64,000 nt of DNA from Ctenosaura bakeri (GCA_948474755.1 CAOLHI010000733.1:124001-188000); one strand, 5' to 3'. Shown: positions 47,955 through 59,905, counted from the stretch's first letter. Notes: a model not told the origin generated them from the sequence alone. Numbers and translations are program-made.

Positions 47955-48142
47955 AACGCAGTATCCTATTTGCCAGCATATAAAATGCACCTGTGTATAC
48001 AATGCATTTATATACTGTAAATACTGTAAATACTATTTGCTGGCTTATAAGACACATCTTCACCTTTCATTGGCCCTCATGCCCATTTTCAAACAGTATT
48101 TTTCAGAGGAAAAATTGTGAGTCTTATACGCCAGCAAATACA
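47955..48142. mobile_element. Foldback element, GCCAGCATATAA type
   Basis: The left end TATTTGCCAGCATATAAAAT and the right end CTTATACGCCAGCAAATA are inverses. An internal partial copy, ATTTGCTGGCTTATAAGAC, lies at 48035. It is a short non-coding DNA transposon. Confidence 0.6.
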
Positions 48143-48250
48143 GAGCTTTGCAAAATGAAAAGGATCTATCCCTGCTTGTGTGTTCTTACTATTTCAGAAC
48201 TAATAATAAGGACCACCACCAAGTAAACACAGTAATTGTTTCCAGGACAT

Positions 48251-48698
48251 GGGCTTTTCTGCACTTTGGGGGGAAAACGGGGCAGTCCATTACTCACCAG
48301 ACTGGCCCGCTCCCCCTGACAACCCATGCCGATCCGGAGCAGCGCGTACCTGCGCTACGCACTCTCCGGGGATGAAAATGAAGGCTTCCGGTTGGTGGAG
48401 GCTCTCCACCAATCGGAGAAGCTCGCCAGCTGGAAGACCACCTCTGGAAGATCTGCAGGCTTGCACTGACACGAGCCTGCAAATCTACACTTTTGCACAG
48501 CGATGGACCACTGGGCTATTGAAAGTCCTGTTTCAATCGGACTTTCAATAGCACGGTGAATGACCAGTTATGGGCGTTCCGGAGCGGGCTGAAGTCCGGA
48601 CATACGGTAAGTAGACCGAATTCAGTTAGCCCCCAAATGCAAACATCCTCGCGGGAAGACACACCACCCCATTTTAAAAACCAAGTGCGAAAAAGCCC
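48251..48698. mobile_element. 448-bp Harbinger-like MITE (family 2, copy 2, inverted)
   Basis: Terminal repeats GGGCTTTTCTGCACTTT and AAGTGCGAAAAAGCCC match the element at 7528. The interior shares TTTGCAGGCT, CCGGTTGGTGGAG, CTATTGAAAG and GTCCGGACTTCAG-type blocks in the opposite orientation. It has almost the same length. Confidence 0.75.
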
Positions 48699-48816
48699 AC
48701 AGGTTCAAATGAGATCAAGTGAGGAAAAGAGAACTGTTAGCAGTAAAACAAAATGATCCTGGTACTTAACTGATGTATAGTGCCAAAGCACTTTAGTACA
48801 ATAACTATAGCTCCTG

Positions 48817-48817
48817 A

Positions 48818-48864
<47 letters not shown>
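48817..48864. repeat. (ATG)15 microsatellite
   Basis: A pure run of ATGATG, the complement type of the (CAT)n tract 900 bases earlier. Confidence 0.95.
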
Positions 48865-49853
48865 ATGGTGAAAATCAATATCTGAAACATCACTGGATGT
48901 GATAAGAGAACAGTAGGAGGGATGGAGGGAAGGAAACCTGGCATAGTTCAGGAAAGATCTAGTGTCCCATGCTGAATCCAAGAAGTGCTCCCATCCTCAC
49001 CACTCTGGCCCTTCTTTGTTTTGCTTCTTCCCCCCTGAAGGTCTGTGTTGTGAGCTTCGTGTTTCTAACATCTCCTTCCACCATTGTGTTCAGCTTCACA
49101 ACTAAACATAACATTTCTGGAAACATGGCCATTTCCTGCTCAGATGCATCCTCCTTCCATGCTTTCCCTCTCCACCTTATGGGGATGACAGATAACCCAT
49201 GGGTGCATGGCGTCTGGGAAAGAGACAACAGAGTCCAAGATGAGGTAAATTATTTAGCTTTGGTGTCTCTTTTTAAGGGACAAGGAGACTCCTAAACCAG
49301 GATCTATCAGTGGGCAACCTAGGGATAGATAAAGCAGAGGGAAGGGAGGTGGCTCCAAAGAAGGAAGAATGACATCTACAGGTTCGAACTGAAGAGCAAA
49401 GAGACAGGGAGGCACTCAAGTTTTATTCTAGGCTCTGGCGCCCTGCAGAAATGTCATCCTGGCTGCCGCAGCCCTGATAAATGGACATTTGTTCCTGTGG
49501 CTTTGAGCCAGCTTTGCCTTCTACCAAACAGTAGTGCAAATGCTCAGCTGAAAGACACCATCCTATAACTGGCTCCCCCACTTTCAGGAACCAGCTGCTA
49601 ATATGACAGCCCCTGCTGACGTGTTTTCCCTCAGCCAGTACTGCCATCTTCAGCCAACAACTTTGTACTGCAGTGTCTTGGAGGCAGGAGATATGTAGAA
49701 GGTGAAACGGAATCTCTTGCCAACAAGAGAAGCCTTCTTTCTTCCGTGCCTTAACAAAGCAGGGGAAGAATGGGCCATTAATATAATCCACAAACTCATC
49801 TCAGTTTTAGCCCAAATATGCCCTTTGTAGCCTTTTGAAACATTAAAGTCATT

Positions 49854-49997
49854 GGCCATTTCCGCACTAGACTGTTATAGCGCTATGATTCCACTTTGAA
49901 CATCCTATGGATGTTCCCTCCCGAAACTGCAAACCCCAGGATTCCATAGGATGTTCAAAGTGGAATCATAGCATAACAGTCTAGTGCGGAAATGGCT
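49854..49997. mobile_element. Short, near-perfect palindromic MITE (family 1)
   Basis: The left arm GGCCATTTCCGCACTAGACT and the right arm AGTCTAGTGCGGAAATGGCT continue through about 55 paired bases with only a small loop. ATT occurs on both flanks. It is the shortest family member here, an internal-deletion form. Confidence 0.8.
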
Positions 49998-50804
49998 ATT
50001 GTTGTGGCATCTTCTGGCAAGAAACCTCTTGTGGTTTTGTTCTAACATAACCTAGGGTTCATGCTGGCTCTGGTATGAGGAAAGTGCAGTATATGGGCTG
50101 CTTCCAACCCGTGGATCCCATTTCTGCAGCTTTCCAAACCACCTAACCATTCTGCAAAGCCCCCTGAGCCCTGCATTTAACTTTCATACCGTTTTTAATT
50201 TTTTCTATTAAAGTCTCTATTAAAGTTTTTCTAGCTATTATAAAACAATAATGAAGTATGCAATATGTATGTAATAAAGCACATACACATTACAGATACA
50301 AGAATAACATGCATAACTAATCTCAGGGAACTTTGTACTTCACCAGCTCCAAATAGGATCTCATCGTCTGTGAGTTCTTTTCTTTATCATGATGCACCTC
50401 AGTCCTAATAGTCCTGGAAGCTCAGGAAGTTGGATTGTTTATTTAGAACAGACATAGGCAACTGCCAAGGAGTGGGGGCAACTTGGCATCCCTAAATCCC
50501 AGTGTTTAGCACACCCATCCAGTCATCCACATGATGGCAAAAAGAAATGGAGGAAAAAAAACATTTAGCATTTGCATGCTAAAACCAGAAGTTTCAGGAG
50601 CAAATATCTTGTTTTACAAATAAACTGTGCTCCAAAAAACCTCTGAGGGTTCCCAGGGTACCTTACTCTAGGACAAAACCACCACTTTTTTGTACAGCCA
50701 TTGTGCTGTCATACTCCTGAAATTCACTGGCATGCCAGCAACTTCATGGATGGTGGTGCAGACTGGAAAAATGGTGGAAGGCTGCAATTATTCCAGAGGC
50801 TGCA

Positions 50805-51085
50805 CAGAATGATGGAATTGGAAGATAACTCAAGGGCCACCTAGTCCAACCACCTGCCAAGCAGGAACATGCAACTAAAGCTCTCCTGTCCAAACTCTGT
50901 TCAAAGACCTCCAGTGTATGAGATGCTGCTCAGATTCATGTCCTAGTCTCCAGAATGGAAGAAAATAACTCCTTCTTCAATATGATGTCCCCTCAAATAT
51001 TTAAAGATGGCATCATGTCATCTCTCAGTCTTCTCTTCTTCAAGCTAAGTATATCAACTCCCTAAGCTGTTTCTCATAGGGCTTG
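50805..51085 (-). mobile_element. CR1 LINE 3' fragment, old
   Basis: The diverged stretch has GATGGAATTGGAAGATAAC, then CCTAGTCCAACCACCTGCC and a CTTCTCTTCTTCAAGC block in CR1 3' order. It has many indels relative to the younger copies in this window. Confidence 0.6.
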
Positions 51086-51539
51086 AAATCTAAAAGACAC
51101 GATACAAAAGGGAGATAATGAGAGGAGCAGAAAGAAAAGGAGGGGAATGGGTAGTAAATTCCAGAGCCAATGCTAAAAAAAAAAAACAGTTGTTCTTCAT
51201 AGGAGCACCCAAAGATAGATCAGGAAAAAAGTAATTTGGCAAAGCTGGTCTTTCAGCAAAACTGAAGAAATAATCTGCTTCCTTGCTCTCTCTGCTGTAA
51301 CTTGAGGGAACTGCAGCTGCTCAGGGAAAGTTAGAGAAGGATTCCAACGGTGGTGTGTAAGCAGTTGACTCAGAATGTAAGTACTGCTTCATATAACCCA
51401 TCATTCTTTTCTGGAAGTTATAACCAAAAACCATGTCATGAGTGAAAACTAAAATACCCACCACAGACAGTGACTTCCATATCAGCAAGATAGTGAGTCT
51501 GCTCTAGCTTTTAGTCAGAAGCATAATTGAGCTAACACA

Positions 51540-51640
51540 GGTGCCAAATCTATTTTGAGGATGAGTTCAGCACCAGTAGATAGATTCTTTAAACTTCAGA
51601 TTAAAGCCTGGAATTGATTCACCACTAGGAATTTATGTCC
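51540..51640. repeat. Dispersed foldback repeat, copy 3 (partial)
   Basis: CAAATCTATTTTGAGGATG, AGTTCAGCACC and CCTGGAATTGATTCACCACT are the second half of the family. Confidence 0.4.
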
Positions 51641-51754
51641 TTAAATATTTTATCCTGGGGGGAATCAATATCTACAGTAATTCCCCACACACAGACACAC
51701 ATGGCAAGGGATGAACATTTTTCCATCGTTTCCTCTCCACTTCTGAACAGTCCA

Positions 51755-51950
51755 AAGTGTTGAGGAAATTCTGCACAGCAGTTTTTGCTCAAAAATCTGT
51801 TTTCTGTGTGGAAGATATTACTTCAACTGAAGGGAACAGTGTTTTCTATGCAGAAAATGAGATTTTGTACAGGAAAGCGACTTTCTGCACAGGAAACAGG
51901 ATTTTGCCCAAAAAAATTCACATGTTTTTCCATGCAGAATAATTTCTCCA
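51755..51950. repeat. Internally repetitive TGCACAGAAAA element, copy 2
   Basis: AAATTCTGCACAGCAG, TTTTCTATGCAGAAAATG, TTTCTGCACAGGAAACAGG and TTTTTCCATGCAGAATAATT recur as in the copy at 38.4 kb. The outer ends are again inverse. Confidence 0.5.
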
Positions 51951-52056
51951 CAATATTTTGGGATGCTCAAATACTGAGAGAAAATTGCACAAGATTCTCA
52001 TGGCTCTATTACTCTTGTCAATGGGTGTTTACCAACTATCAGGAACCCCATTTTTT

Positions 52057-52690
52057 TCTAGGAGTCTTGGTAGATCACAAGCTGAATATGAGTCAGCAGT
52101 GTGATGCAGCAACCAAGAGAGCGAAGGTGATTCTTGGTTGCATCAATAAGAGTATGGTGTCTAGATCAAGGGAGGTAATGGTGCCACTCTATTCTGCTTT
52201 GGTTAGACTAATCTGAAATACTTTGTCCAGTTCTGGGCACCTCAATTCAAGAAGGAATGTGTCCAGAGGAGGGCGACAAAAATGGTGAAGGGTCTGGAAG
52301 CCATGAAGCCCTATGAGGAGCTGCTTAGGGAGCTGGGGATGTTTAGTCTGCAAAAGAGAAGGTTAAGAGGGGACAAGATAGCCATGTTTAAATATTTGAA
52401 AAGATGTCATGTCAAGGAGGGAACGGGCTTGTTTTCCACTGCTCCAGAGACTAGGATTCAAGCTGCAGGAAAGGAGATTCAACTTGAACCTCAGGAAGAA
52501 CTTCCTGATGGTCAGAGCTGTCCAGCAGTGGAATATGCTGCTTTGGAGCATGGTGTAGTCTCTTTCTTTTGAGAAGAGGCTGGATGGCCATCTGTTGGGA
52601 ATGCTTTGATGGGTGTTCCTGCATGGTAGGGGGTTGGACTGGATGGCCCCTGTGGTCTCTTCCAACTCTGTGATTCTATGATTCTATAAT
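52057..52690 (+). mobile_element. CR1 LINE, 5'-truncated
   Basis: The plus strand encodes [31 protein letters not shown], then with frameshifts [15 protein letters not shown]. It ends in the typical GGACTGGATGGCCCC and GATTCTATGATTCTAT 3' end. It has several frame breaks. Confidence 0.88.
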
Positions 52691-53129
52691 GAAAAACATT
52701 CTTTCCATTCCTATTTACTACATAGGAACCAGATCAGAAGTCATTGAATTGTTAAACATTGAATAAGAGGCTATCAATGGTGCTGAGTCACAATAACTCA
52801 GAGCACTGACCATCCCCACTGAGGGATTCTGGGAGCTGTAGTCTTAAATTTCCAAGCAAAACAATAGCTACATGCTACCTCTAAGAGCAAAGACAACATA
52901 CTTCTGAATATCTTGGGAGCAGAAGTGTGATAGAATTGTGATCTTCACGTCTTGAATCTGGACTTCCCATTTGACTGAAATGATAAGATTCTGAATCAGA
53001 CAAATCTTTGGTCTGCCGTAGTAGAATTCTATTTGTATTTTTTCACTGTTTAGAAGGAGGAATAACCTCATGCTTTTAATATACTATCTGGATTTTCCAG
53101 GTAACATCCAAGCGTGATGTACAACATTT

Positions 53130-53255
53130 TAGTCCAGACTCTAAGGGATTCCAGAAGTTCAGTGCCTACGATGGTTTCTTTAAAGTTCAGACTAAAACAC
53201 AGAATGGATTTACTGCCCAACTGACATTGGATTCACTAGCCCTTTCTGCTTCCAA
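53130..53255. repeat. Dispersed foldback repeat, copy 4 (partial)
   Basis: GTTTCTTTAAAGTTCAGAC, TAAAACACAGAATGGATTTA and AACTGACATTGGATTCACTA match the right arm of the family. Confidence 0.4.
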
Positions 53256-53699
53256 CCAATGGATCACTTCAGAGAGTAGCTCAGGAGACCTAAATTAGGA
53301 TTACTATATTTTGAAAAGCAAAGAAAAAAGAAACATTTACCAACTGACTGCTTCAAACCACCCATACTATTATGATTTTCCCTTTAAATACACTCTAAGT
53401 TTCCTAAATATTATGAACAGTGATAAATAAAGGAAAAGTCCAGGCTCATGGTTGTCCTGATATTCGCTCTGCCCAAAATCTGAAGCATGGCTGGTGTCAG
53501 CATATGGCAACTTTGGGCAACTCCTGGGGCCCCAATGCCCTTTTGGGAGCCATGGTTGACTCCTGTCCTTGTCCCTTTGTCTAGCAGTGGATAGTAAGCT
53601 GCCATTTTAATTTCCCACAATGACGTTGCCTCACTACGCCTTCCAATAGCTTCAGCCTTGTTTATGGTATCTTAAAGGAAATAGAATTAGCACGTGACA

Positions 53700-54122
53700 C
53701 CTTCAAGACACCAGATCCTATCTGATCTTGGAAGGTAAGCAGGGTCCGATTTGGTTAGTCCTTAGATGGGAGACTTCTGAGGAATACCAGGTGCCATGGG
53801 CTGCATTTCAGAGGGAGAAATTGGCAAAGTCATCTCTCAGGATCTCTTGCCTAAGAGTCTTTCCACACTACACTGTTATAGTGCTATTATTCCACTTTCA
53901 ACACCCTACAGAATCCTGGGGTTTGCAGTTTAGGGAGGGGCCTTTAGAATTCTCAGCCAGAGGGGAATTTGGCCTCAGTAAACTACAAACCTCAGAATTC
54001 CACAGGATGTTGGAAGTAGAATAATAGCACTATAACAATGTAGTGCAGAAACGGCGTAAGAAATCCCTATGAAATTAATGGAGTCTCCACAAGTCGACAG
54101 GTGATTTAAAGGCATGCATGCA
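53700..54122 (+). mobile_element. 5S-rRNA-derived SINE split by a MITE
   Basis: The head is CCTATCTGATCTTGGAAGGT, AAGCAGGGTC and GGTTAGTCCTTAGATGGGAG, and the body is AAATTGGCAAAGTCATCTCT. A family 1 MITE interrupts it at CCTAAG. The tail resumes AAATCCCTATGAAATTAATG. Confidence 0.8.
53857..54055. mobile_element. Foldback MITE (family 1) inserted in a 5S SINE
   Basis: The ends GAGTCTTTCCACACTACACT and AATGTAGTGCAGAAACGGCG are flanked by TAA on both sides. Removing the element and one TAA restores the SINE sequence CTTGCCTAAGAAATCCCTAT. Confidence 0.8.
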
Positions 54123-55292
54123 CAAGTTCCAGGCAGTCATAAGAGGAGACATTGCTCCTCAGTTCAGTCAGCAGGACAGCTGAAACAGATTTTCTGGTCG
54201 CAACAGGGTGTCTTTCTCCTCTTTACTGTCTTCTTCCTTGATAGGCCATCCCTTCAGGATGGAGGAGGATAGGGGCCTTGGCAACAACAAAGAAGAGTCC
54301 CAATTCATCTTCTGTCATCCCACTTTTTCAGATTTTTTTACATGTCCCAATTTCTCTCTCCTCTTCCCTCTTTATCTTCAGTTTATTTCAGTTTCTGCAA
54401 GCTGAGATCAAAGTGCAAAAGTAGTTTGCACTCAATTGACTCAGCAGGAAGGAGAGGAAAGGAAAGGACAGGGTTTTTCTGTTCCTAAACTCTATACATA
54501 AATTCCAGGGTTTCTCTGTTTAAAATAGTAGCTTTCATTCATAACTGTTCATAACTGTTGCCCTCTTGTTGCCTAGCCACACTGGCTCACCACAGGAGTC
54601 TGTGTTTTCCTCTGTGACATGTATTATATTATACAATTAAACCTTCAAAACTACAGCAGGCATAATTGCCTTTATGGCCATGCGGTTCCATTGGTTTCTT
54701 TAAGAACTAACCAAAACAGTGAAAGTGCATTGGCAATTTTGGATAAGAAAGTTGTCTTTGAAATTCTGAGATCTTTCTCTTTCTTGTTATTGGCACTTTT
54801 ACATTTCAAACAATGATTCACTCAACCATTTCCTGGATTCTTTGCATTAAACCGATCATTTGCATAACAGGGTTAAGATCGTTAATTACAGAACTGAGCA
54901 AAGATTCTCCCAAAGGCAATAAAAAGTTGACTTTGTCTAGATATTGCAACATCATTTAGCTTGTGGCATGCATTCCTAACATGTAGAAAAGGATTCGTGT
55001 GCCAAAACCTGGAAAAATGAAGTTTATACTGAGGAATCATTTCCTTTTTAGGATGATATTAGGATAGTCAGCTGTTGTACAAACACGTACAGAGACCTGC
55101 CTGATATACAGGAAGCCAACTGATGTAGTGTAGTGTCCGTTTGAGGGTACAGCACTCCTTCCTCAAACTGCTATCCTCCAGATGTGTGGGACCGGTGCTT
55201 CCATCATCCCCTGTTAGCTGGAGATAATGGAATTTGTAGATGAGCACATCTGTATAGAATCAGGTTGGAGAAGGCTCAGCTAGTGTTGACTA

Positions 55293-55425
55293 AGGCCATT
55301 TCCACACTACACTCTTTTAGTGCTATTATTCCATTTTCAACATCCTTTGGAATTCTGGGGTTTGTAGTTTACTGAAGCCAAAGAGCTCTCTGGCTGAGAA
55401 TTCTAAAGGCCCTTCTCTGAGCTGT
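55293..55425. mobile_element. Family 1 MITE, truncated
   Basis: The left arm, from GGCCATTTCCACACTACACT through TGGCTGAGAATTCTAAAGG, is present. The right arm is missing after CTTCTCTGAGCTG. Confidence 0.7.
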
Positions 55426-56129
55426 TGATGAGGGGCTTCTGGATGTTTTACTCTAAGCTAATCTACTCATGGCAAGGCATCACTGATGAAATAGGCAAAT
55501 CAATCCTGAAAAAAACAGGCAGGATCATCTTTTTCCAAGTGAAAGTCTCATCTGTCTTAACACAACATGCCTAGAGTTCATTGTGTTGGGATATTCTTGC
55601 TTATCTTCCCCTCTTACTCTCCACATTTTCACACCTCTGTTTGTATAACCAAGTCAAATTCTGCATGATCCAATGTATACTTTAACACGTTTAATGCCAT
55701 ACATGGTAAATAACACATCAGAAGCAAGCATAATAAAAAGTCTTCAATACCTTCCATGTGTTAAACAAAAGTGTCTTTTTCAAAAAAAAAAAAAAAGGAA
55801 AGAAAGAAAGAAGGAACAAAGGTCGCATTTTACTGTAACTCTGTGTTTTGGGGCTAAATGTTCTGGTCCTTAACCAGACCAAATTTCCCTCTCATTCAAC
55901 ACATATCCTCTTTTTCTTGGCTCCTCCTGGTTTTTCTTCATGTTTTGCTAATTTGTCACCAGCCTTTTGGATCAAAATGTCTTCAGTCTGTCGACATTCA
56001 TTTTGGGGACAGAGTTCCTTGTTGCAAGCTACTAGCTCTCAATACATCATCCGTGCCTAAGGAGTCCATTGGGATTTATATCTGGCAGACTCTACTGCAA
56101 TACAACACCCACACAGCAAAGCACAAACA

Positions 56130-56365
56130 TCATAGAATCATAGCGTTGGAAGAAACTCCAGGGGCCATCCAGTCCAACCCCCTGCCATGCAGGAACACCC
56201 ATCAAAGCATTCCCAACAGATGGCCATCCAGCCTCTGCTTAAAAACTTCCAAAGAAGGAGACTCTACCACAATCCAAGGCAACATATTCCACTGCTGGAC
56301 AGCTCTGACCATCAGGAAGTTCTTCCTGAGGTTCAAGTGGAATCTTCTTTCCTGCAGCTTGAATC
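56130..56365 (-). mobile_element. CR1 LINE 3' fragment
   Basis: It begins ATCATAGAATCATAGCGTTGGAAG and encodes LNLRKNFLMVRAVQQWN on the minus strand. A short duplicated segment (CTTTCCTGCAGCTTGAATC-like) lies at its right end. Confidence 0.8.
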
Positions 56366-56384
56366 TCCTTTCCTGCATCCACAT

Positions 56385-56600
56385 GGCACGATATACTATG
56401 CCAGCACTATACAGCTCTGACACAGAATAGCAACATTGTGCAACCCATTACTGGGTGCATTGTGGAATGCACAATTGTGGTGTTTAATACACAGTGCTCA
56501 CCTGCAACCACAATCCACAAGGTTGCTGTTTGTCCAATTCTGCTTTCAGTGCGTCAAGTGAATGCGTTCATTGATGTCAGGATGAGGATTCCTGCCATAT
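56385..56600. repeat. GCAC-rich dispersed repeat
   Basis: GGCACGATATACTATGCCAG, ACATTGTGCAACCCATTACT, GTGGAATGCACAATTGTGG and a GCTCACCTGCAACCACAATC segment resemble the copies at 2.9 and 11.8 kb. It also abuts a CR1 fragment. Confidence 0.45.
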
Positions 56601-56837
56601 GTTGGTTTGGTTTGCTGGATGTATATTGTAATAGCATATTGTAGGCAATGTAGACATAATGCTATAGACCTCAATCAAGTTAAGCTACAAAGTACCCTGT
56701 GTTAATTAATGATTGCAACAATGCATCCATTTGGAGCCTGCCTGTGTTATTACAAAATATCAGTTGGTTAATTATTTTATTGCTTGTTGCTAAAATTTAT
56801 CTAGTGAGGGGAACAAGATCTGAGTGAGCAAAAATGA

Positions 56838-57210
56838 AAGTGTCAAGGAGAATGTTTTGGGAACTTGAAGTGTCTGAGATTAGAGACAGGAAATGTGTTC
56901 CTGCCCCAAGGAGAAGTGGGAACCAAATGCAGGCCTGGGAACTGTTTAAAGATGTGGGATGTCGTTAGATTTATGATCCTCTCCAATCACAGCTTTGCAC
57001 GCCAACAATTTAGATTTGTGTCTATAAAACCCAAGAGCTCTGTGTATCCTTCAGTCTCAGCAACTTTGCAAGAAGTGTGCCATGTTGCTTGCTTTTCCTA
57101 CAAATAAAAACTATAGCCTACCTCTGAGTGAAGTTTGGGGATTGTGCGTTATCCAGTAGATTACAGTTATGCTGTGGCAAATAATTTGCCTGGCAATGCA
57201 TAGTTTGACA
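56838..57210 (+). mobile_element. Possible second LTR
   Basis: It opens TGTCAAGG and closes TTTGACA. Between lie TATAAAAC (57023) and AATAAA (57103), 80 bases apart as in short-R retroviral LTRs. There is no target duplication and no second copy to compare. Confidence 0.35.
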
Positions 57211-57499
57211 TATGCATGCGTCCATCACTAACAAGATATCAGACAGGGTCTGAGTGTGTAGACTTCGCTAGACTTACACTTTCCAAACTTTCTTTGAGCA
57301 GGTCACAAGGGTTGGAACCCTGCTGGTGTTTTACATTTGCACAGGGTTCCCTGCAGAGCAGTCAGATATTTTTGTCCAGTTTGCAATATCAGCATTCAGT
57401 TCATGATCATAGAAGCAGAGTGGAGTGAGCTGCACCATCATGCATGGAGATATACAATCTCAGGCAATGAAATGTCTGCCCCTGCAAGAGTACTGTTTT

Positions 57500-57670
57500 G
57501 GTAGGGAGCCAGCACTGGACTATTCCCTGGAGACCTGGGTTCAATTCCCCGCTCATCCATGGAAGCCCACTGGGTGGTGTCAGGCAAGTCACACTCTCTC
57601 AGCCTCAGAGGAAAACAAAGGCAAACCCCCTCTGTACAAATCTTGCCAAGAAACCCCATGATAGGCTCAA
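57500..57670 (+). mobile_element. tRNA-derived SINE
   Basis: GAGCCAGCACTGGACTATTC, GGTTCAATTCCCC (B box), AGCCCACTGGGTGGTGTCAG and AATCTTGCCAAGAAACCCC are in SINE order. The 3' tail is lost. Confidence 0.7.
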
Positions 57671-58729
57671 GTGGCTGTTTTCCTCTGGTTTGAAAGCTGG
57701 AACTGGGCAATTTGTGGCCATCAGCCTGATCTCATGCAGCCCATGGGCTAAGTTAAAATTGCCTGTACAATCCTTTTAAATCTAGGCCAGATTGTGAAAG
57801 TGATTTTTTAAAAATTGATCATTTATTATATTCAGTTACAGACCAAGTAACTCCAAGATAGTTAGTTACTATTATAACTTAGAAAAGTAATGTTTTAATA
57901 TGTAGCTACTTTTGAAGAAAAAACTTTCTAGAACTTTGTAAGTTACTAGCTTGTGATAGAAACATAATGCATTGTGGCCATGTATCCCTTGTAAGTACAG
58001 CTGAGAAACAATTTTTTGAGCTCTGTTGATTGCTCTAAAAGTAAGTGGAACAGTTATACCATGAAAGGCATGAGGTTATCCCTCATTTTCCCCATTACAA
58101 TTGTGATGTAACTTTCAGTCACGTAGGTATGTGGGGGCAGGAGTGGGCAATTCACACCAGGAGGCAAAGTTTTTGGGACATCCCAGCCTGTAGCCATGCC
58201 CCCATGAGCCCTGGCCATACCCTCATGCACCGCAGACACGCTCCCGCACACTGTAGCCGTGCCCCTCGTACCGTAGCCCCACCCCCTAATGCCCACCCTC
58301 CGCACACTCCAAGTTGTATTTCCTACGCCTCTCCCAATTTGGCAGAGACAGTTGCAATTAATCCTCTAATGTCCCACTTTTTCAACTGCTTTTAAAATGT
58401 CCCGGTTTCGATCTCCTCCTCCCACTTTCCTGCTTGGTCCTCAGTTTACTTCAGTTGCTTCAAACGGAGTTTGAAGTGCAAAAGAAAGTTGCTCTCATTT
58501 AAATTGGCAGGGAAGAGAAAAGAGTGCAGGGCAGAATCTTGCTGTTCCCAGCAGGCTCAGGCAAAAGCAAACTGCTGAAACTTCTGCTATTTTGTCTTTC
58601 TTTCCTCATTAATAACATTTCGTCAACTTGCCTACAGTCTGGTGTTGCTTGGCCATATGTGTGACAGCTTTTACCTGTGAAATATTGGAGGGTAATATAG
58701 TTATTGCTTGTGTCTGCATGTATATGTGC

Positions 58730-58935
58730 CTCCAAGTCACTTGCCAAGGTGTAGCAACCCCATGGATTTCATAGGGTTTTCTTATGCAAGGAATCCTCAG
58801 AGGTGGTTTTGCCAGTTCCTTCCTCTGAAATATACCCTACAGGACCTGGTATTTGTTGGCAGTCTCCCATCCAAGTTCTAACCAGAGCTGTCCCTGCTTA
58901 GCATCCACGATCCGATGGGATCTGGTGCCTTTAGG
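58730..58935 (-). mobile_element. 5S-rRNA-derived SINE
   Basis: Reading in reverse it has GATCCCATCGGATCGTGGATG, CTAAGCAGGGACAGC and GAACTTGGATGGGAGAC, then the body GGAAGGAACTGGCAAAACC, then a SINE tail. Confidence 0.75.
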
Positions 58936-59454
58936 GTATTTTGGTTCCTTGTTTGTAATGATCAGTTACAAGTTCTTTCACCAGACAGAGAGAGATAGAG
59001 AGGGAGGTGGAGGGAGAGGACAGGCAGTGGCAGAGAAAGAGAAAAGAGTACAATGGGTACAAAGGGAGAAAAGGGGCTGTGCTCACTAGGCAGGAAATTA
59101 GCTTTCCATTTGTGGTTAAATCAACTGTAAAGCCTGACTTCAAAGAGCCTCACCCAAGCTTGACTGGAAAGACTGCAAGGGGGTGCGGTGCAGCTTTAAC
59201 CGGACAGTTCCTCCCCAACCATTTCCCTGAAGTGCTCTCTTCTAAAGGGATTAGCAAAGTACAAGTGTAAAATAATTTACAGCTGGAGGAAGTGAGAAAT
59301 ATGAGTTACTGACTTCAGCTAGAGTTTGAAAGGGTGGACTCCACCTTAGCCAGGTGACACAAAAATGGAGAAGGGGGAAAATTACTTATCTGATCGACCA
59401 TGTTTGTCTCTGTGCCTCGAGTCTCACGGTCGATTAAGTGTCCTGGGCCTCTCT

Positions 59455-59645
59455 GCCCTGCATTGTTATAGTGCTATTATTCCACTTTCAACACCCTGTG
59501 GAATTCTGGGGTTTGTAGTTTATGAAGGCCAAAGAGATCTCTGGCTGAGAATTCTAAATGTCCCTCCCTAAACTGCACACCCCAGGATGCCGCAGGATGT
59601 TGAAAGTAGAGTCATAGCACTATAACAGTGTAGTGCAGACATTGC
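59455..59645. mobile_element. Foldback Harbinger-like MITE (family 1)
   Basis: GTTATAGTGCTATTATTCC pairs with an arm that reads GAGTCATAGCACTATAACAG. The right end is TGTAGTGCAGACATTGC. Confidence 0.75.
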
Positions 59646-59734
59646 TGTTATGGCTTTCTGCCTGGGTTTCTTGCTCTTTCATCCCCCATGCTACAGATTT
59701 TTTTTTGTATTTTTATTTTTTATTATTATTGTTA

Positions 59735-59905
59735 TTTTGGTTCACCAGTGTGCATATTATGGCCCTGAAAACCAGGATTAGATTCCCGGCTGAGCCATGG
59801 AAACCTAGTGGATGACCTTGAGCACATCTCAGACTCTCGGCCCCCAGAAAACCCTGTGATAGCTTTGCTTGAAGTTGGAAAGAACTTGAAGGCACACAAC
59901 AACAA
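59735..59905 (+). mobile_element. tRNA-derived SINE
   Basis: It carries GGATTAGATTCCCGGCTGAG (B box), AGTGGATGACCTTGAGCAC and the tail GAACTTGAAGGCACACAACA. It follows a T-rich stretch. Confidence 0.7.

Noticed and set aside
55858..56430. 190-codon plus-strand frame
   Set aside because: Its second half is antisense to a CR1 3' end; the rest has no recognisable feature.
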